64,000 bases of DNA from Streptomyces toxytricini (lineage in GTDB: Bacteria > Actinomycetota > Actinomycetes > Streptomycetales > Streptomycetaceae): positions 278,644-342,643 of the forward strand of contig NZ_BMTY01000001.1 in NCBI RefSeq assembly GCF_014649915.1. The letters are read 5' to 3'. Below the pieces are notes generated by a model. That model saw nothing but the letters and a program-made list of their open reading frames with translations, was not told the DNA's origin and did not search any database. The translations under genes and the position numbers were made by a program. Positions within the stretch are counted from its first letter, which is position 1. Each line of letters opens with the position of its first letter. This document shows, in pieces, positions 56,062 to 64,000 of this stretch.

Positions 56062-56922
56062 TTGTTGCGGCTTGAGGCGGTGGGCAAGCGGTACGGCCGG
56101 GGCCGGTGGGTTCTGCGGGACGTGGACGTGGAAGCGCAGCCCGGTGAGGTCGTGGCCTTCACCGGAGGCAACGGGTCGGGGAAGTCGACGCTGCTGCGGA
56201 TCGCTGTCGGACTGTCCCGGCCGACCCGCGGCACGGTGGCCGCGCGGCCACCCGTCGTCGGCTACGTGCCGGACCGGTTCTCCCCGAACGAACGCATGTC
56301 GGCCGCGGCGTACCTGACGCACATGGGCCGCATCCGCGGCCTGACCACCTCCGTTGCGGCGGCCCGGGCCGGAATGCTGCTCGACCGCCTCGTCCTGGTG
56401 GGCGGCAGGCAGGTCCCGCTGCGGAGCCTGTCGAAGGGCAACGCGCAGAAGGTCGCGCTGGCCCAAGCCCTCCTCGTGGAGCCCGGGCTGCTGGTCCTCG
56501 ACGAGCCGTGGTCCGGGCTGGATGCCGACGCGCACGGCGTGCTCGCCGAGATCATGACCGAGGTCGCGGCGTCCGGCGGCACCGTGGTGTTCACCGACCA
56601 CCGCGAGTCGGTCACCCGAGCCGGCGCGACCCGGACCTACACGGTCAGCGGGGGCCGAGTGTCGCTGCCGGCTCCGGACTCCGGGTGGGTGCCCGCGTCC
56701 GACATCGTCCTGACCGCACCAGGAGGCGGGCGTGCACCGCAGGACCTGGTGTGGGAGGAACTGGAGGGAGTGCGGACGGTGGACCGGGACGCCGCGGCGG
56801 TCAGGCTGCACGTGGCGCGCGAGTCCGCCGACGCCCTGCTGCTCACGGCGCTCCGGCACGGCTGGTCCGTCGAGCGGGTAGCGGGCATGCCGAACGCCGC
56901 GACGAGCGGAGACCCGCGGTGA
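56062..56922 (+). CDS. ABC-transporter ATP-binding protein
   Basis: The 286-residue protein has Walker A FTGGNGSGKSTLL near residue 35, a signature-like LSKGNAQKVALAQAL (LSxGN instead of LSGGQ), Walker B LLVLDEPWSGLD and a His switch in VFTDHRES. An additional 80-residue C-terminal part is unusual for simple exporters. The start is TTG (56062) with GGGGGAGGG upstream. Its stop overlaps the permease start (GTGA). Confidence 0.85.
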   Translation: MLRLEAVGKRYGRGRWVLRDVDVEAQPGEVVAFTGGNGSGKSTLLRIAVGLSRPTRGTVAARPPVVGYVPDRFSPNERMSAAAYLTHMGRIRGLTTSVAAARAGMLLDRLVLVGGRQVPLRSLSKGNAQKVALAQALLVEPGLLVLDEPWSGLDADAHGVLAEIMTEVAASGGTVVFTDHRESVTRAGATRTYTVSGGRVSLPAPDSGWVPASDIVLTAPGGGRAPQDLVWEELEGVRTVDRDAAAVRLHVARESADALLLTALRHGWSVERVAGMPNAATSGDPR

Positions 56923-57578
56923 TCGCGCTCATCCGCTACACCTTCGCCACCATGCTGCACACGCAGCGCTACGTCGCCCCGCTCCTGCTGTTCATGGGCC
57001 TGATGGGCGTCCTGACCGCCAACGGCAACGGCCCGCTGCCGGCCGCCTACGCCTCCTCCGCCGGCGCGATGTTCGTCTGCTCGACCTGGCTGGCCATGGC
57101 CGTGGTGAGTCTGGACGAGCCGCCGCAGCGGGCGATCACCGTCGTCACCGCGGGCGGGCGGCCGCTCAGGGTCCTGCTCGCGGCGATCGGCACCGTCCTG
57201 CTGAGCTGTCTCGCCCTGATGGTCGTCGGGCTGGCCTTCCCACTGTGGCTGGGCGACCACGCGGTCACCGCGGCCGACCTCCTCCTGGGCATCGAGGCCC
57301 AACTCGCCTGTGCCCTCACCGGCACCGCCATCGGCGTGCTGTGCTCCCGCCAGGTCTTCACACGTCAGGGCCATGCCGTGGTCGCCGCCCTGGCGCTGCT
57401 GATGGTTGCCCTCTTCACGAAGGGCCTGCCCCCGGTCAACGGCCTGTTCACCTTGATGGCCACCACCTCCGACGCCGCTCCGCTCCTCGCGCCCGCCGGC
57501 GCCATGTCGGCCCTCTCCGCGCTCCTCCTGACCGCGGCCACGGCCGCCACCCACTTCACCGGCAGACGCCGGCAATAG
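56919..57578 (+). CDS. ABC-transporter membrane subunit
   Basis: The 219-residue protein has six hydrophobic helices and is coupled by a GTGA overlap to the ATPase gene, so it is the permease partner (ABC-2-like half transporter). The cargo is unknown. Rightward transcription ends facing the PIG-L remnant. Confidence 0.8.
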   Translation: MIALIRYTFATMLHTQRYVAPLLLFMGLMGVLTANGNGPLPAAYASSAGAMFVCSTWLAMAVVSLDEPPQRAITVVTAGGRPLRVLLAAIGTVLLSCLALMVVGLAFPLWLGDHAVTAADLLLGIEAQLACALTGTAIGVLCSRQVFTRQGHAVVAALALLMVALFTKGLPPVNGLFTLMATTSDAAPLLAPAGAMSALSALLLTAATAATHFTGRRRQ

Positions 57579-57615
57579 GGCGGCGGCCACCTCTGCCGCC
57601 GGCAGAGCGGTCCCG

Positions 57616-58339
57616 CTACGGCACGAGCTCGCGGAGGCCCCTGTGTACGGCGTCCAGGTCGTGGCGGATGAACCACTCGGTGCCCGGCACCGCCTCGCGC
57701 TCCCGCCGCGGGATCCCGCTGAGCAGGGCCGGCAGCGAGCGGGCACGCACCGTTTCGGAGCGGTGCGCCCGGATCGCGGCCCACTTCCGGTCCAGCCAGG
57801 ATCGCACGTCCACCCGGGCCGTGACCCGGCCGTCGGCACGCTGTGCAGGAGCTTGCCCGCTCCGGACAGCAGATCGGCCAGGGCACCGCTCGCCCTCCGC
57901 GGATGTGCCGAGAGTAGAGGGCGCAGGGCTGCCGCGCCGGCCCCGTCTGGGGATACAGACCGTCGAGGCCGGCTGCGCGTGCAGCCGGCAGGGTGACGCG
58001 GTGGGTGTGATGGTGGTCGGGGTGTCCGGAGGACCCGTACGCGTCGTGCGTGACGATGACGTCCGGGCGGAAGGCCCGGATGCGGGAGACGACGCGCCGC
58101 ACGGATTCCTCCAGCGGGGCGTCGCAGAACCGCGGCTGTCCCGGCGCGGAGTCGGGGACCCGGAGGTCGGCGTAGCCGAGCATGCGCGGCTCGCCGGCGC
58201 GGTGGCTGGCCGGGGACCAGGTGGCTGTGACGACGGCGGTGCGTGCGCCTGCGGCTGCGTGGCGCGCGAGCACTCCTCGAGCGACGAGGGATTCGTTGTC
58301 GGGGTCCGCGTAGGACGCGAGGATGCCCGGTGCGGTCAT
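57616..58339 (-). pseudogene. PIG-L deacetylase remnant with altered active site and frameshifts
   Basis: From ATG 58339 the frame reads a PIG-L family N-domain: ILASYADPDNESLVARGVLA in place of the usual AHPDDES, then VIVTHDAYGSSGHPDHHHTH. The catalytic His is replaced by Asp and the second Asp by Asn. After about residue 150 the frame is lost; the C-terminal end (RVTARVDVRSWLDRKWAAIR, EWFIRHDL) continues in another frame to 57616. At least one frameshift near 57.85 kb, probably two, separate the parts. It cannot give a functional enzyme as read. Confidence 0.8.
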
Positions 58340-58377
58340 GGGAGCCCGTTCTGTGTGAGGGGCGGACAAGCGGGCTC

Positions 58378-59270
58378 CTACGGAGGGCGGTTGGTGCGCA
58401 GGTGGTGCAGGGTGCGGAGGGCGGGTTCCGTTACCTCGGGGTCGGTGTGGCTCGAGCCGTAGGCGATGCCCGAGACGGCGTCGAAGGTGGACGCGCATGC
58501 CAAGCGGAGTTCCTCGGCCGGGCTGAGAGGGCGGCCATACCCGCCGAGGAACGCGGCGCGGAGGTCCGGGCGGCCGGTCCAGGTGTCGCTCAGGTGCACC
58601 ATGTCCCGGGTGGCCGGGGCGAACCCGAGCGCTCGAAGTCGAACAGTCGCGGCTCGCCGGCGTCCGTGAGCGAGACGTTGCGGTCCTGGAGGTCCCCGTG
58701 AGTGGGTACGAGGGCGGGCTGCGGAAGGTCCGCGTACGTGCGGGCGAGCGCCGGGATCAGCTCCTCCTCGGCTGCGGCGAGGTGCGGACGGGCCGCCTTC
58801 AGGTGGCGTTGCAGCTTGCCTGCGGGCGACCCGGTGCCGGCCGGCTGCTCGGGAGCTGACGTGTGCAGGGTGCGCGCGAGGCGGCCCAGGGCGTGCCGGA
58901 CGAGGGCCTCCGCGGCCGGGGCGAGGGCCATGCCGTGCAGGGGCCGTCCCGTCAGGGCGCTGACGACCACCGGCTGCGCCGTGGTGTCCGCAACGACGAG
59001 GCGGGGTGCGCTCGGGCCGCGCGCCGGAACCCACGTCCGGTACGCGGCCACCCCCCCCGGTCGTTGGACTTCGGTCCGCGGTGTCGCTTCAGGAACCAGG
59101 TCCCGCCGCCGGGCCCGGTCAGCCGCCACACGCGGCTCCCGGTGCGTACCCAGGGCACCTCCACCGCCTGCGCGATCCGGCCGACGGCCCGCTCGGTGAA
59201 CCCGCAGCACGCGCGGCAGTTCCGGCCCGCCGGCTGGCGGGCCCGGCACGAGGCGGGGGCGGGCGGGGCC
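58378..59270 (-). pseudogene. Aminoglycoside-phosphotransferase-like gene, twice frameshifted
   Basis: The family is clear when frames are joined: VPWVRTGSRVWRLTGPGG and TWFLKRHRGPKSNDRG, then a shift at a run of eight C at 59050-59057, then VAAYRTWVPARGP to LVPTHGDLQDRNVSL (the catalytic HGD) and LFDFERSG, then a second shift near 58.62 kb, then ATRDMVHLSDTWTGRPDLRA to the end. These are the N-lobe, catalytic loop and C-lobe of an APH-fold kinase. Both shifts lie at short homopolymers, so reading errors should be excluded first. Confidence 0.75.
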
Positions 59271-59284
59271 GGCCGACGTGTGCG

Positions 59285-59450
59285 CGACGGAGTCGCCCGG
59301 CTCCTGGAAGTGCACGGCGGCTGGCAGGCCGGCGCGGTATGCGTCCAGGCCGGCCCGCTGCGGCAGCAGGACCTCTGTGCCTTCGTCGCCTGCGCGGCGC
59401 AGGATTAGGTGGACGTCGACCGGTACCGTGTACCGGGCTTGGCCTCTCAC
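59285..59450 (-). pseudogene. Nudix hydrolase fragment
   Basis: From GTG 59450 about 55 residues match the beginning of a Nudix hydrolase (RYTVPVDVHLILRRAGDEGT, EVLLPQRAGLDAYRAGL), but the Nudix box with its REUXEE helix is absent. The frame then runs into the APH-like remnant, producing an artificial fusion. Streptomyces often place this Nudix type next to such a kinase gene. Confidence 0.55.
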
Positions 59451-59621
59451 CAGTGGGCCCTTGAGGATGTGACAGGGAGCCTTCGTCAGTCACCGCGAGG
59501 CCTTTGGGCGGGGGAGGATGCGACGGTCACGTAAGCGTTCACCACGTGAACCGAGCCCTGCCCTCAGTGCAGGCGGGGCTGTCTGCACTGTGGGGGCTCC
59601 GCCGTCAGGGCGGACCAGGAG

Positions 59622-60338
59622 TCACAGGCGTTGGGCAGGCGCTGCAGCTTCCGTCTGCCCGGAAGCTCGGCTGTGCCGAACGCGCCAGCGCCACACAGTG
59701 TGTCCCACGAGAGCCAGGGCGACGACGCATGCGGCGACGCGGGTTGTGTTCCAAGTCAAGGCGAAAAGGGGACCCTGCGAGTCCGCTTCTACGCGCAACC
59801 GTTGAGTCGCCTCGAAGAAGGCGATGAGCGGCACGAGCAGGCGGAACAGAAGGCCGCCCACACCGGGAGTCCGTGCGACGTTCCCGATGAGTCCCAAGGG
59901 TGCTCCGAAAACGAAGGCGGCTGTTCCCCACACGAGGATCTGCCCCTCGGGTCCGGAGGATTCGACCCCCATCCCGGCTGGAACAGAAGTGGCAAGTGTC
60001 GTTCCGGCCGGAATGGCGGGGTACATGTCCTTGAAGAGGTAGTACGCGACCACGCCGATGGCCAGCCCGACGGACGCCAGCAGTGCCGACTCCGTTTTGC
60101 GCCGACGGAAAGAGCCCACCAGCAGCGCGTAGCAAGCCCACGGCCAGCCGCTGGAAAAGATAATACTCGTGGCGGCTAAAACGGAATGGTCCCATTTTCC
60201 GGCAAGGGGTCCCACCAGGCCGAGTGCCAAGCCTGTTCCGAGAGACACGGCGACCGGCGCTACGCTACGGCGTGTGATGCGGGTGATTTTTCTTCCCCGT
60301 TCAGTGGGCAAGTCCGAGTTGAGGTGTTGCCGCTCCAA
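59622..60338 (-). CDS. Six-helix membrane protein downstream of the bacteriocin-like gene
   Basis: The 238-residue protein has about six hydrophobic segments (PVAVSLGTGLALGLVGPLAG, YALLVGSF, ALLASVGLAIGVVAYYLF, LVWGTAAFVFGAPLGLIGN, LLFRLLVPLIAFFEA, VAACVVALALVGH). It resembles the DUF6518 type, which I would call only tentatively. It is 85 bases downstream of the lactococcin-972-like gene on the same strand and may be its immunity or export partner (inference). The start is TTG 60338, without an obvious ribosome site, so the true N-terminus is uncertain. Confidence 0.6.
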   Translation of the reverse strand: MERQHLNSDLPTERGRKITRITRRSVAPVAVSLGTGLALGLVGPLAGKWDHSVLAATSIIFSSGWPWACYALLVGSFRRRKTESALLASVGLAIGVVAYYLFKDMYPAIPAGTTLATSVPAGMGVESSGPEGQILVWGTAAFVFGAPLGLIGNVARTPGVGGLLFRLLVPLIAFFEATQRLRVEADSQGPLFALTWNTTRVAACVVALALVGHTVWRWRVRHSRASGQTEAAAPAQRL

Positions 60339-60422
60339 GGCGCCGAAGGCCGCGCAGCCCCAGAGCGGCTCGGTAACCTACCGCACCTTGCGGAGAGTTG
60401 CGCCAGACGCGGTGATCAGGTC

Positions 60423-60908
60423 TTAGTCGACGCTGTAGTAAGCGGAACAACTGTAGGCAATGCCCGCTGTGAGGTTGGCGTTGGAGGTGCCGCCTGCTGC
60501 GGCCCAAGCACGGCGCGTACTGTTGGCGATCTTCACAGTGGACGAGTGTCCCTTCGTCCAGTGGATGTAATTCGAGTAGCAGTACTTGTTGAATACCCCC
60601 GGGCTGACCTCTCTCGTCTGCGTGCCGTAGCACCAGGTGCCACCGCTGGAGGGATTGGTGCAGGAGCCGTCCTGCGGGCCGAGGGAGCCCGTCGCCGGGC
60701 TCATGCTGAACGTCACCACACCCCATTCGGAAGGGTTCCCCAGCTCCGCGGGCGGCTGAAAACCGTCCCCGCGGTGGTGTACGGTGACAGTGACTCCGCG
60801 AGCGCTGTCGGTCGTCGGCGCGTCCGCCATTGCCGGCGTCGCCAGGCCAAGAGCTGCAATGGATGCACTCGCCATGACGAGAGCAGCATATTGCTTGGGT
60901 GTTTTCAT
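60423..60908 (-). CDS. Lactococcin-972-like secreted bacteriocin
   Basis: The 161-residue product has a signal peptide (LVMASASIAALGLATPAMA, cleavage near residue 34). The last 75 residues follow the lactococcin-972 pattern: GGTWCYGT, then YSNYIHWTKGHSSTVKIANS and a C-terminal AYYS. Lactococcin 972 binds lipid II and blocks septum formation. Unlike the founder, this one has four Cys (GSC, TWC, KYC, YSC), which suggests two disulfides. ATG 60908 follows GGGAGG by 8 bases; the ribosome site is in a strong hairpin. Local GC is lower than average, consistent with mobility. Confidence 0.75.
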   Translation of the reverse strand: MKTPKQYAALVMASASIAALGLATPAMADAPTTDSARGVTVTVHHRGDGFQPPAELGNPSEWGVVTFSMSPATGSLGPQDGSCTNPSSGGTWCYGTQTREVSPGVFNKYCYSNYIHWTKGHSSTVKIANSTRRAWAAAGGTSNANLTAGIAYSCSAYYSVD

Positions 60909-60913
60909 TGTAT

Positions 60914-60948
60914 TCCCTCCCTGGTTCCCCATGCGGGAACGGGAGGGA
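60914..60948 (-). promoter_or_regulatory. Leader hairpin enclosing the Shine-Dalgarno of the bacteriocin-like gene
   Basis: On the + strand TCCCTCCC (60914-60921) pairs with GGGAGGGA (60941-60948) and GTTCCC (60924-60929) with GGGAAC (60935-60940), leaving a 5-base loop and a 2-base bulge. On the mRNA (minus strand) the 3' arm contains GGGAGGGA, the only ribosome site before ATG 60908, so folding would hide it. A run of six T follows on the + strand, so the same element could also stop rightward transcription. Confidence 0.75.
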
Positions 60949-61082
60949 TTTTTTCATTGCCCTGCAGCCGCAGGCAAAGGATATTGACGTCATTGGCTCA
61001 AGGTCCTGCTGTCTGATTTGCGCGATTCGATAGATTTGTGGCTATTTCTCTTCACCTATCGCAGCATGATTACCCGGCGCGG

Positions 61083-62902
61083 AGGTTGACTATTGCCCCT
61101 CGGCCTTCCGCCGCCTTCGGCCTTGATCGTCGGCCGCTATCCGGCGTTCTGGCTGGTGGGTTGGGTGGCACGATGGCTTCGAAGGCGGCGGCCTGGGTGA
61201 GGTAGGCGTTGCGGAAGTCTCCGGTGGCGGTCTTGTCGTCCATGAGCTCCGTGAAGGTGCCCGATTCGGCCACGCGGCGGTCCTTCAGGACGTGGATCAG
61301 GTCGGCGTGGCGTACCGAGTGCAGGCGATGGGTGATCAGGGCGATCATCCGGCCGGTCGTCGCCGCGAGGGACCTGATCCGGTCGAAGACGCCCTGTTCC
61401 GCGACCGCGTAACAGGGCACTGGTGGGTTCGTCCACGATCAGGATCTCCGCCCGCCGGTACTTGGCGGGACATCAGGGCGACGCGGTCGAAGAGCTGGTC
61501 GCAACCCGCGGTGCGGGAGTCGACGCCGTCCCGCCAGATCATGCCGCCGCCCTCGTCCGGCGCGTACAGGCCGGCCAGGAGTTTGACGAGGGTGGACTTG
61601 CCTGAGCCGGTCTCGCCCACCAGCGAGGTGATCTTCCCGGCCGGGAAGGACAGGCTGACGTCGCGCAGCGTCGGTTCCGGCAGGGCAGCCGCGCCGGCGG
61701 GGCTGGGGAACGTGCCGCTCTCGAAGCGGACTTCGCGCAGCCGCTCGGGCAGCGGCTGACCGCCCGCCGGAATGGCCGGTCCTTCGCCTCCCGGCACAGC
61801 TGTTCGAAGTCGGCGACGAACAGGGACTTCTGGTGCAGCTCGGTGATCTGAAGGACGAGGGTGTCCAGGCTCGCGCCGCCGGTACGGATGGCCGAGACGG
61901 CCGTGCCCGCGACCGCCGGATCCATGGCCCCGCCCCGCAGCAGCCCGCCGAGGGCGCGCCGTACGTGAGCAGGGTGGCGAAGCCCCCGCGCCGTCCGCGA
62001 CGAGCCCGATCCGGGCGGCGCGGCGGGCCAGCCGGGTCTGCTCGGGCTCGCTGGTCTCGGCCATGGTGCGGAGTGGCCCAGCAGGAACGGCCCGATGCCG
62101 TGGACGCGGAACTCCGCCGCGGCCTCCTTCTGGGTCAGCAGCCGGCCGAGCAGGAGCCCGGCCCGCGCGTGCTGCACGAAGGCGTGGAAAGACAGGTACT
62201 CCTTGCGGGAGGTCATCAGCGAACTCCACGCGCTGGGCAGGGTCATCAGCACCAGCAGGGGCAGCAGCGCAGGGTGAGGACGGTCAGCACGCCGGCCGCG
62301 GCGATCAGCGACACCGCGGCGTTCAGGGTGGTGGTGCAGTAGCGATCACGCGGCGGGTCGAGTCGGCGCCGTGGCGGGCCGCGTCGAGGAGCCGGTGGAG
62401 CTCGTCGTCCTCGATCGCCGCGAGCTCCGTACGGTGCACCACGCCCGATTACTGCTCGGTCGCCACCCGCTGCACCTTCGGCTCCAGTGCCCTGGTGGCC
62501 CGCGGTGGAGGCCGAGCGCAGGAGGGAGCCGGCGAACGCCGTGGCGGCGACGGCCTCCAGCGCGGGGACGGCCCCGGTGAAACGCTCGTCGGTGCTGCCG
62601 TCCGCGAGGACGTGTCCGAGCACACTGTTGACGGTGACGAGGCCGACCGCCTCAGCGATGCCGCGGCCGGCCTCGGAGGCCAGGACGACCGGCAGGGCCC
62701 GCGGGTCGGCCAGGCGGGCGAGGCGCAGCCCGGTGCCGACCAGGCGGGGCAGCTGCCTGGCCATCGACCACAGACCGAGACCGAGCCAGGCGCCCTCGTG
62801 CCGGTACCAGCCGATGTCGTAGGCGAGCGCACCGCCGAAGAGGAGCCGCTCCGAGTCCGACACCCCGGAGGCGCCGGATCCGGTCTTCTCGTCCGCGGTC
62901 AT
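61083..62902 (-). pseudogene. ABC exporter (fused permease-ATPase) with deletion and frameshifts
   Basis: Joining frames from ATG 62902 gives an ABC exporter of the HlyB/peptide type: SERLLFGGALAYDIGWYRHE, several membrane helices, PSAWSSLMTSRKEYLSFHAF, then the nucleotide domain with Walker A GETGSGKSTLVKLLAGLYAP. The Q-loop (VALMSRQ) is followed directly by Walker B (EILIVDEPTSAL), so the signature LSGGQ region is deleted. The frame changes at about 62450-62500, near 62250, near 61800-62050 and near 61400; the last piece is LITHRLHSVRHADLIHVLKD. It is non-functional. It lies upstream of the bacteriocin gene on the same strand. Confidence 0.85.
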
Positions 62903-63219
62903 GCGGGCCTCCCGGCGGCCCGGCGGGCGCCGCACGGGGCGGGGCGGGCGTCAACACGGCGCCGGTGCGCCGGGCCGAGGTGCGGGACACGCCCGTCCTG
63001 TTCGAACGGGGAGGGTTCTGGGGGGTGGTGCGGCCGTCGTGTCACGGGGTTCTCCGGGTGCGGCCCGGCAGGCTCGGAGCGCCGGGTGCCGCCGCGTTGG
63101 AACTTGCTCGAGCAGGTTCCTGTCACCCCGCGGAGGGATTGCGGCCCCGTACGGGCGCCCGCCGCAGCCGGATGGCAGGGCGGGCCGCCGCGCGGGACCA
63201 TGGCTCGGGAAGGAATGCC
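62903..63219. other. Divergent intergenic region with a 22-bp near-palindrome
   Basis: About 315 bases between the exporter remnant and the alpha/beta-hydrolase gene. GGAACTTGCTCGAGCAGGTTCC (63099-63120 region) is palindromic except for one pair that would be G-U in RNA. It could be an operator for the downstream gene or a structured leader. No other feature seen. Confidence 0.45.
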
Positions 63220-64000
63220 ATGACCCAGGACCCGTCGGCCGCCGACCCCTCCCCGTCCCCGCCTCCGCCCCCGCCGCAGGGCCCGCCGGAGGGCGAACCG
63301 CAGCGCCGTCGTCCGCTTCGGGCCGCGCTGCCCGGGTGCTGGGGCGCGCTCGTCCTGGCCTGCCTGTCCTTCACCCCGTCACTGCTTCCCCGCGGGGGCG
63401 TGCTCCAGGGCGTGGTCGCCGGCATCAGCGCGGCCATCGGGTACGGGCTCGGGGTGCTCGCCGCCTTCGTGTGGCGGGCCTTCGCCGACCGGGACCAGCG
63501 GACCCCCTCGCGCCGCTCCTGGCTCGTCTTCGCGGTCTGCGCGGTCGTCCTGTTCGGCCTCGCCTTCTGGCTCGGGCAGACCTGGCAGCACCGGATCCGG
63601 CAGCTCATGGGGGTCACCGAATACAGCGTGTCCGCCACCGTCGCCTGCCCGTTCGTCGCGGTCGCCGTCTTCCTGGTGCTGCTGGCCGTCGGGCGCGGGC
63701 TCCGCCGCCTCTATCGCGCGGCCGCCCGCCTGCTCGGGCGGTGGATCGGCCCGCGCGCGGCGCGGGTGGTCGGCTGGGTGGCGGTGGCCGCCCTGGCGTG
63801 GTCGGTGTTCAGCGGGCTGCTGCTGGGCGGCTTCGTGAACGCGGCGAACGAGGCCTTCTCGGTGCGCGACACCGAGACACCCGAGGGCGTCAGCCGCCCG
63901 ACGTCGGTCCTGCGCTCCGGCGGACCCGGCTCCCTCGTGCCGTGGGAGACCCTCGGCCGGGAAGGCCGGGCCTTCACCGGCAGCGGGCCGACCGCCGAGC
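63220..64000 (+). CDS. Membrane alpha/beta-hydrolase-family protein, N-terminal part (runs off right edge)
   Basis: The frame from ATG 63220 stays open to the window end, 260 residues. It has a Pro-rich leader, then membrane helices with the family opening LSFTPSLLPRGGVLQGVVAG, SWLVFAVCAVVLFGLAFWLG, VACPFVAVAVFLVLLAVGRG and WVAVAALAWSVFSGLLLGG. This is the N-terminal domain of the alpha/beta-hydrolase family of actinobacterial membrane proteins; the catalytic part lies beyond the window. AAGGA 7 bases upstream supports the start. Confidence 0.8.
   Translation, partial: MTQDPSAADPSPSPPPPPPQGPPEGEPQRRRPLRAALPGCWGALVLACLSFTPSLLPRGGVLQGVVAGISAAIGYGLGVLAAFVWRAFADRDQRTPSRRSWLVFAVCAVVLFGLAFWLGQTWQHRIRQLMGVTEYSVSATVACPFVAVAVFLVLLAVGRGLRRLYRAAARLLGRWIGPRAARVVGWVAVAALAWSVFSGLLLGGFVNAANEAFSVRDTETPEGVSRPTSVLRSGGPGSLVPWETLGREGRAFTGSGPTAE

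Overview
The window reads as an actinomycete chromosome segment, almost certainly Streptomyces. GC content is very high, GTG starts and 4-base start/stop overlaps are common, and the gene set is typical of the genus: a class F sortase with small secreted partners, a DUF574 methyltransferase, a LysX fusion protein, an egtABCD cluster, DUF6230/DUF6114 proteins and many small secreted proteins. No tRNA, rRNA, CRISPR array, intact transposon or phage module was seen.

Layout. 0-10.4 kb: the N-terminus of an ECF sigma factor, then cell-envelope genes (CapA-like lipoprotein, lysX, polysaccharide deacetylase, class F sortase flanked by two related secreted proteins, DUF4239 membrane protein, proline-rich secreted protein). 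10.6-17.4 kb: a DUF574 methyltransferase coupled to a PAS-GGDEF-EAL cyclic-di-GMP protein (probably RmdA), a VOC protein, an orphan CdiI-type immunity protein, and a divergent FAD monooxygenase/TetR pair. 17.4-22.6 kb: a LysR regulator divergent from sdhCAB, with an OxyR-like half-site about 63 bases before the sdhC start. 22.7-28.5 kb: a UvrA-like ABC ATPase, an LLM flavin enzyme, a HAD phosphatase, a dodecin, and an orphan sugar-binding lipoprotein with a DasR-like (dre) site. 28.6-34.7 kb: an acyltransferase pair that looks like ornithine-lipid synthesis (OlsB/OlsA type), convergent with and overlapping the ergothioneine operon egtA-egtB-egtC-egtD. 34.8-47.9 kb: a TIGR02452 (bacterial PARG) protein, a 62-bp tandem repeat, a LacI regulator, PcaF-like thiolase, benzaldehyde-dehydrogenase-like enzyme, thioredoxin, disulfide oxidoreductase, a DUF6230/DUF6114/secreted-protein operon with a clear promoter and operator-like inverted repeat, a MerR regulator, an RlmG-like methyltransferase, a TPR protein and a pirin.

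From 48 kb rightward the sequence mixes intact genes with decay. Broken pieces are a BON-domain fragment abutting a truncated P-type ATPase, a Ser/Thr kinase fragment, a PIG-L deacetylase with altered active-site residues and lost frame, a Nudix fragment, a twice-frameshifted aminoglycoside-phosphotransferase-like gene, and an ABC exporter with an internal deletion. Intact islands between them are an asparagine-utilisation operon (FadR-type regulator, permease, asparaginase, aspartase), a two-gene ABC transporter, and a lactococcin-972-like secreted peptide with a membrane-protein neighbour. An alpha/beta-hydrolase-family membrane protein runs off the right end.

The strongest candidates for something new are the four-cysteine lactococcin-972-like peptide whose Shine-Dalgarno lies inside a leader hairpin, the shared GGxGGS C-terminal signal of the two proteins beside the class F sortase, the dre-like site on an orphan sugar-binding protein, and the LysR/sdh operator.
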